Origin: Flagellimonas amphidinii
GTDB lineage: Bacteria > Bacteroidota > Bacteroidia > Flavobacteriales > Flavobacteriaceae
Length of the DNA stretch: 64,000 nucleotides
Assembly: GCF_013090115.1 (NCBI RefSeq)
Contig: NZ_JABFNN010000039.1
Coordinates: 186,001-250,000 of the forward strand
Reading direction: 5' to 3'
The notes beneath the pieces are model-generated. The model saw only the letters and a list, made by a program, of their open reading frames with translations, made no database searches and was not told the DNA's origin. The translations under genes were made by a program, and so were the position numbers. Shown in pieces: positions 59,826-64,000 of the stretch; the stretch's first letter is position 1, and every line of letters starts with the position of its first letter.

Positions 59826-61292
59826 ATGTTACATAAATTTCTTTTATGCTGTTTTGCGCTAACAGCTTTTACTATACATGCGCAAGAAGACTTTACGTCC
59901 AATTTGTATGAAACTTATGCAAAATACAAGGAGTCTTCACTTAACAAAAGAAGAATCAAACACCATCAGATTCAACCTTTGATTCAGAAAATCAAGGAAA
60001 ACCCAAAATTTGAAGTTCAAAAAGTAGGAGAATCCATTGAAGGCAGAGATTTGCATTTGATAAGCATAGGAACAGGAGAAACAGATGTTTTTCTATGGTC
60101 TCAAATGCATGGGGATGAACCCACAGCAACCATGGCCACTTTTGATATTCTTCATTTTTTGGATTCCCCAGATTTTAAGGCGGAAAAAGAGGAAATGTTA
60201 TCCAAGTTAAAGTTACATTTTTTGCCCATGCTCAATCCAGATGGTGCCGAGGTTTATCAAAGAAGAAATGCATTGGGTATAGACATTAATAGGGACGCAT
60301 TACGACTGCAATCTCCTGAAGGACGGGTCTTAAAAAGGATAAGGGACAGTCTTGATGCCGATTTTGGATTCAACTTGCACGATCAAAGTACTTATTACAA
60401 TGCCGAGTTGACAGACAAACCAGCTACTATTTCTTACTTGGCCACTGCTTATAATTACGAAAAAGATATCAATGAAGTACGATCCAATGCTATGAAGGTG
60501 ATTGTCTATATGAATTCAATCATTCAAAACTATGCTCCGGGACAAGTTGGACGCTATAGTGATGATTTTGAACCGCGTGCTTTTGGAGACAATATTGCCA
60601 AATGGGGCACCAGCCTTATTTTGATTGAATCTGGTGGTTATGCCAACGATGTGGAAAAACAAGAAATCAGAAAATTGAACTATGTTTCCATCTTGTCAGC
60701 ATTGTATACCATTGCCAAAGGCACATACAAGGATATCCCAATTGATGATTATGAAAAAATCCCAAGAAACGACCGTAAGTTGTTCGATTTAAAGATTGAA
60801 AATGTGACTTATGAACTGCTGGGCAATGATTACATTTTGGATTTGGGTATTCAACGTCAAGAAATTGATTTGGAAGACCATGACCATTTTTACATCAAAA
60901 GTGTAATTGTAGATCAAGGTGATTTGTCCACTTACTATGGTTATGAAACTTTTGATGCATCAGGGTATAAAATAGTTCCACCTAAAATGTATCCAAGACC
61001 AATAAACACCAATAGCAGGGCATTCTGGAATCCAGAGGGAAGTCCTTTTAAATCAGGCTACGGGTATTTCAAATCAGATTTTTTGCCTCCTATTCCCTTC
61101 ACTGAATTACCGGGGCATTTTGTTTCCGAATCTTCTAAAATCCCTAATTTCAGTCTTAAACCTGGCGTAAACCCTACTTTTTTCTTGGAAAAGGATGGAG
61201 TACTTACACATGCAGTAATCAATGGCTTTTTGTTGGATTTATCCAAAACCCTTGAAGAGCAAAAATTCGGCAATGCTTTGATTTATCGTTAA
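59826..61292 (+). CDS. Secreted M14-family zinc carboxypeptidase
   Basis: The 488-residue protein has a signal peptide (about 1-19, ending IHAQ) and an M14 domain with zinc ligands His95 and Glu98 (QMHGDE) and His185 (NLHDQ). The Asn-Arg pair is in DINRD, and catalytic Glu268 is in LIESGGY. The C-terminal 170 residues are an extra domain without recognised motifs. It starts 4 bases after the amidase, and paired with it could trim peptide stems released from the wall. The cytoplasmic paralogue at 1068 shares all core motifs. Confidence 0.9.
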   Translation: MLHKFLLCCFALTAFTIHAQEDFTSNLYETYAKYKESSLNKRRIKHHQIQPLIQKIKENPKFEVQKVGESIEGRDLHLISIGTGETDVFLWSQMHGDEPTATMATFDILHFLDSPDFKAEKEEMLSKLKLHFLPMLNPDGAEVYQRRNALGIDINRDALRLQSPEGRVLKRIRDSLDADFGFNLHDQSTYYNAELTDKPATISYLATAYNYEKDINEVRSNAMKVIVYMNSIIQNYAPGQVGRYSDDFEPRAFGDNIAKWGTSLILIESGGYANDVEKQEIRKLNYVSILSALYTIAKGTYKDIPIDDYEKIPRNDRKLFDLKIENVTYELLGNDYILDLGIQRQEIDLEDHDHFYIKSVIVDQGDLSTYYGYETFDASGYKIVPPKMYPRPINTNSRAFWNPEGSPFKSGYGYFKSDFLPPIPFTELPGHFVSESSKIPNFSLKPGVNPTFFLEKDGVLTHAVINGFLLDLSKTLEEQKFGNALIYR

Positions 61293-61456
61293 TATCCAAA
61301 TTGAATGTTTGTGTTAAATCCATTGATCATCAATGTGATGAACATGCCCATCAATACGCCTACGATAGATACAAAAAGGGAGATGACTAGGCTTTTATAG
61401 GCATTGGATAGGTGGCCTATGGCACTTTTCTGTATGATTTCTTTTATTACACCCAT
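61289..61456 (-). CDS. 55-residue single-pass membrane protein
   Basis: The minus-strand frame ATG 61456 to TAA 61289 encodes 55 residues. The N-terminal 20 residues are polar and amphipathic (MGVIKEIIQKSAIGHLSNAY), and about residues 22-45 form a hydrophobic segment with Gly and Met (LFVSIVGVLMGMFITLMI). It has the look of a small inner-membrane protein. It is convergent with the M14 gene, and their ends overlap by 4 bases. The role is unknown, and existence as a gene rests on the membrane segment and its fit between genes. Confidence 0.6.
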   Translation of the reverse strand: MGVIKEIIQKSAIGHLSNAYKSLVISLFVSIVGVLMGMFITLMINGFNTNIQFGY

Positions 61457-61623
61457 AACTTATGTTTTTGATGAAACTTGGTTTATAGCCCATTAAGGTG
61501 CAATTAGTTGTTGTCTGTGTAATATGAACAACCGTTGGTCTAAAAACCCTACTATTATTCAAAACACAAGTGCTAAAAACAACAGGGATTCCTTATCTTA
61601 AGATTTTAAATAAAACTTACCAC

Positions 61624-62232
61624 ATGAAACAAGTTCTTTTATTGCTTCTAGCAACATTTTCATTACAAATGGGTATTGCCCAAGAAAATTCCATCAGTTT
61701 ATTCAATGGTAAAAATTTGGAGGGATGGATAAATCATGGAGAGGAAAAATGGTATGTAGAAAATGGGGAACTCATTTGTGAAAGCGGTCCCAAAGCACAA
61801 TATGGTTATTTGTCCACAGCCCAAGATTACAAAAATTTTGAGCTCACTCTGGAATTTAAACAAGAAGCTGACGGTAACAGTGGTGTTTTCTTCAGATCTA
61901 CATTTGAAGGAACAAAGGTGACCGGATGGCAGGTTGAAGTTGCTCCGCCAGCCAAACATACCGGAGGTATTTACGAATCTTATGGCCGTGGATGGTTAAT
62001 TCAACCTGAGCCGGAAAAAGACAAGGCCTTAAAAATGGGGGAGTGGAACACCATGAAAATTAGAGTGTTTGGCCCTAGCGTTACAACTTGGCTCAATGGA
62101 GAGGAAATGATTCATCTGGAAGATGAAAAAATAGGTCAAGGTGAAGGTGCCATTGCACTACAAATCCATGACGGCGGTGGTATTAAAGTAAAATGGAGGA
62201 ATATCACGTTAAGACCTTTAGAGGTTCAATAA
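61624..62232 (+). CDS. DUF1080 (3-keto-glycoside hydrolase-like) secreted protein
   Basis: From ATG 61624 the 202-residue protein has a signal peptide (about 1-20, MGIAQ) and a DUF1080 domain: SLFNGKNLEGWINHG, WYVENGELICESG, LTLEFKQEADGNSGVFFRS and a C-terminal VKWRNITLRPLE. Relatives hydrolyse 3-keto sugars or bind glycans. The upstream frame to 61570 is rejected because it has no signal peptide fit. It is convergent with another DUF1080 gene (17-base gap). Confidence 0.9.
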   Translation: MKQVLLLLLATFSLQMGIAQENSISLFNGKNLEGWINHGEEKWYVENGELICESGPKAQYGYLSTAQDYKNFELTLEFKQEADGNSGVFFRSTFEGTKVTGWQVEVAPPAKHTGGIYESYGRGWLIQPEPEKDKALKMGEWNTMKIRVFGPSVTTWLNGEEMIHLEDEKIGQGEGAIALQIHDGGGIKVKWRNITLRPLEVQ

Positions 62233-62249
62233 TACCCTAAAGGCTTAAT

Positions 62250-63197
62250 CTAATACATTGTTGGCGTAACCACAAAACTTCGATATTCAATAGGGCCATG
62301 GTCTCCCTGAATCATAAAGGGGCCTGGCTCTCCTTCTTTACTGTCCAAAGCACCGCCAGTAATTCCTGGAATGGTTTGGTCATTAATAACGGTACGACCA
62401 TTGGCAACTATGGTCACTCTTCTTCCTATTAAAGTGATGTCATAGGTCTGCCATTCTCCAGCCGCCTTAGCTGCATTTTCATTAGGTTCCAAAAAGCCAT
62501 AAACCCCTCCTAGGTAAATATCCATTGGGTCTAAACCAACATTATCCGCTATTTGGACCTCATATCTACCTCGAAGATATATACCACTATTACTATGTTC
62601 GGGAAAACGAAATTCAACATGCAGTTTAAAATCTTCAAATTTTTGGTCAGAAATTAAATTGGAACCCGATTCAGGGCTGGTCAAAATTCCATCTTTAATC
62701 ACCCATTGTTTTTTATCGCCTTCCATGTGCCATCCACTTAAATCTTTCCCATTGAACAAAGCAATAGGCTCTCCCCAAGACGGGTTTTCAGCATATTCCA
62801 ATTTTGGAGCCCTGGAACCTTTCCATTGTACTTCAGAACCGTCGGTATAGATCATGGTTCCCTTTACTTCATTTCCAACCAATTCCCCATTAAAAATCAT
62901 ATCGCCACCTTCTGGCTCCCATTGTCTAGGAATACTAAAATTGAATTTATTCTCTTCCGAAGTTTTAATCTCTGCTATGGGTCGCGCACTACCAAAAGCA
63001 AATACAAATCGACCCGTTAATGTTGCATGCCCCGAATGTCTTATTTCCAGCCAAGAGGGAACGGTCTTCCCCATAAACTCCATTTCCAAGTCCCATCTGC
63101 CTTCCAGAGGGCTACTCTTTTGTGCAAGTAAACTTCCTGAAAAGAAAAAAAGAAAGGCACAACAGAAACTAACAATAGACTTTAGTGGAGAAATCAT
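62250..63197 (-). CDS. DUF1080 secreted protein with an N-terminal extra domain
   Basis: From ATG 63197 the 315-residue protein has a signal peptide (about 1-26, ending SLLAQ), then a beta-rich N-terminal domain (about 30-130, EGRWDLEMEFMGKTVPSWLEIRH). The C-terminal DUF1080 domain (about 135-310) has IALFNGKDLSGWHMEG, FEDFKLHVEFRFPEHSNSGIYLRGRYEVQIAD and GPIEYRSFVVTP. The two-domain form is common in Bacteroidota and Planctomycetota. It follows the cut VWA gene on the same strand, 70 bases downstream. Confidence 0.88.
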   Translation of the reverse strand: MISPLKSIVSFCCAFLFFFSGSLLAQKSSPLEGRWDLEMEFMGKTVPSWLEIRHSGHATLTGRFVFAFGSARPIAEIKTSEENKFNFSIPRQWEPEGGDMIFNGELVGNEVKGTMIYTDGSEVQWKGSRAPKLEYAENPSWGEPIALFNGKDLSGWHMEGDKKQWVIKDGILTSPESGSNLISDQKFEDFKLHVEFRFPEHSNSGIYLRGRYEVQIADNVGLDPMDIYLGGVYGFLEPNENAAKAAGEWQTYDITLIGRRVTIVANGRTVINDQTIPGITGGALDSKEGEPGPFMIQGDHGPIEYRSFVVTPTMY

Positions 63198-63267
63198 TAC
63201 ATACAGTTTTAGATGACGTCCAAGATAAGTTATATTTCCTAAAATTTCAGGCTGAAAGAGTGGCAAA

Positions 63268-64000
63268 TTATTCGCATCCCCCAATAAATCCAGTTGCATT
63301 GAACTTGGTCTGGACAGCTCCTTGCAATCCGCCATCAGTCAATTGAATCACTAAATTGTTGTCTCCACTACCATCTCTTTTAGGTGTACAATACTCAAAA
63401 AGGTAAAAACTATTTGCCTGTTCAGAAACTCTTTGGGATATCTGGTTGAATGTAGTTTCCAATTCTTCCTTATTTCCAGCAAAAACACTTGCGGTTTTAC
63501 CAATATTGGTCAACACTTCGGTGTCAATCTCGGCACCTAAACCAATAGTAAAAAAGGATATGTTTTTATCTGCATCGTTTACAGCCTTAAGGGCGGCTTC
63601 CTCAGAATAACGTGATGCCTGATCCGTTCCATCAGTAAAAAGGACAATGGAGGCCGCACCAATAGTGGAAGCTTGTTTATTGGCATTGATTAAATTTTCA
63701 GCAATATTAGTGGATTTGATTACCGCCCCATACAAATCTGTGGAGGGATCGTTACTAATATCTGCGGTTATTCCTTCAATGGAAGTTATTAATTCTGCGC
63801 TGGAAGATGTCAATGGATTGAGTTGGTGCAATTCATCCTCACCATCAAACCAATAAATGGCCATTTGAAAGGATTCTGATTCTGACTCTGGTGCTGGCAT
63901 TACATTGTTTACAAAACTGCTGGCTGCAGATTTCAGTTCCGCCAAACTACCTTCAAGCACACTATTGCTCAAATCCAAAACCAATAAGGTATTATTATTG
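63268..64000 (-). CDS. VWA-domain protein, 5' end cut by window edge
   Basis: The minus-strand frame is open to base 64000, so its start lies outside the window. About 243 C-terminal residues are visible. They open directly with the metal site LVLDLSNSVL (Asp-x-Ser-x-Ser), have IVLFTDGTDQASRYSEEA, and end with beta strands and DGSGDNNLVIQLTDGG. The domain is a typical von Willebrand A module, probably extracytoplasmic. The N-terminal part, including any signal peptide, cannot be seen. Confidence 0.88.
   Translation of the reverse strand, partial: NNNTLLVLDLSNSVLEGSLAELKSAASSFVNNVMPAPESESESFQMAIYWFDGEDELHQLNPLTSSSAELITSIEGITADISNDPSTDLYGAVIKSTNIAENLINANKQASTIGAASIVLFTDGTDQASRYSEEAALKAVNDADKNISFFTIGLGAEIDTEVLTNIGKTASVFAGNKEELETTFNQISQRVSEQANSFYLFEYCTPKRDGSGDNNLVIQLTDGGLQGAVQTKFNATGFIGGCE

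Noticed and set aside
1..64000. CRISPR arrays, tRNA, rRNA, transposases and prophage genes
   Set aside because: No regularly spaced repeat array, cloverleaf, rRNA signature or mobile-element protein was recognised. The only repeat elements seen are short palindromic ones.

Overview
The window comes from a member of the Bacteroidota, most likely a marine Flavobacteriaceae. The evidence is the AT-rich but not extreme base composition, many promoters of the TAnnTTTG type, a short 287-residue primary-type sigma factor, an LpxC-FabZ fusion, bifunctional HisB and HisIE, and a PorX-type regulator of the type IX secretion system. A genus close to Muricauda/Allomuricauda is a guess only. The left end cuts a lipoprotein gene and the right end cuts a von Willebrand A (VWA) protein gene. 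I found no rRNA, tRNA, CRISPR array, transposase or prophage.

Layout. 0-8 kb: small regulators (XRE, Lrp), an M14 peptidase, DinB-like protein, aroB, and proline and alanine dehydrogenases. 8-18 kb: a 45-residue secreted peptide gene preceded by direct repeats, tsaE and porX on the minus strand, then a lipid A and translation cluster on the plus strand (HD phosphohydrolase, lpxD, lpxC-fabZ, lpxA, efp, a second lpxD, sucD, fabG). 18-21 kb: a membrane VWA protein and a prohibitin-like protein. 21.3-30.4 kb: one long histidine operon (hisG, D, C, B, H, A, F, IE) with five accessory genes between the his genes. It is preceded by what looks like a complete transcription attenuator: promoter, a 17-residue leader peptide with three consecutive His codons, a terminator hairpin and a competing antiterminator pairing.

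30-43.6 kb: a VWA plus AAA+ ATPase pair, two tandem alpha/beta hydrolases, cysE-cysM, several conserved proteins of unknown role, a thioesterase, and a cluster of unknowns (41.1-42.7 kb). That cluster holds an Hpt-like protein without its phosphoacceptor His, a short helical protein, and two tandem paralogous mini-proteins of 32 and 33 residues. It is followed by the sigma factor gene. 43.8-54.3 kb: helicase, glycosyltransferase, an AT-rich two-gene cassette, a quinone/catechol detoxification module under a divergent HxlR regulator with two palindromic operators, a GH3 glycosidase with a divergent NUDIX-type regulator, and menB. 54.3-64 kb: a serine hydrolase, pirin, and a cell-envelope cluster (haem/VCBS lipoprotein, 3D-domain lipoprotein, N-acetylmuramoyl-alanine amidase, M14 peptidase), then two DUF1080 proteins and the cut VWA gene.

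Many starts were moved downstream from the longest reading frame because homologue-like N-termini or a promoter -7 box made the upstream start impossible. This applies to the HD protein, lpxD, fabG, hisG, hisD, hisH, the thioesterase, cysE, menB, the sigma factor and others.
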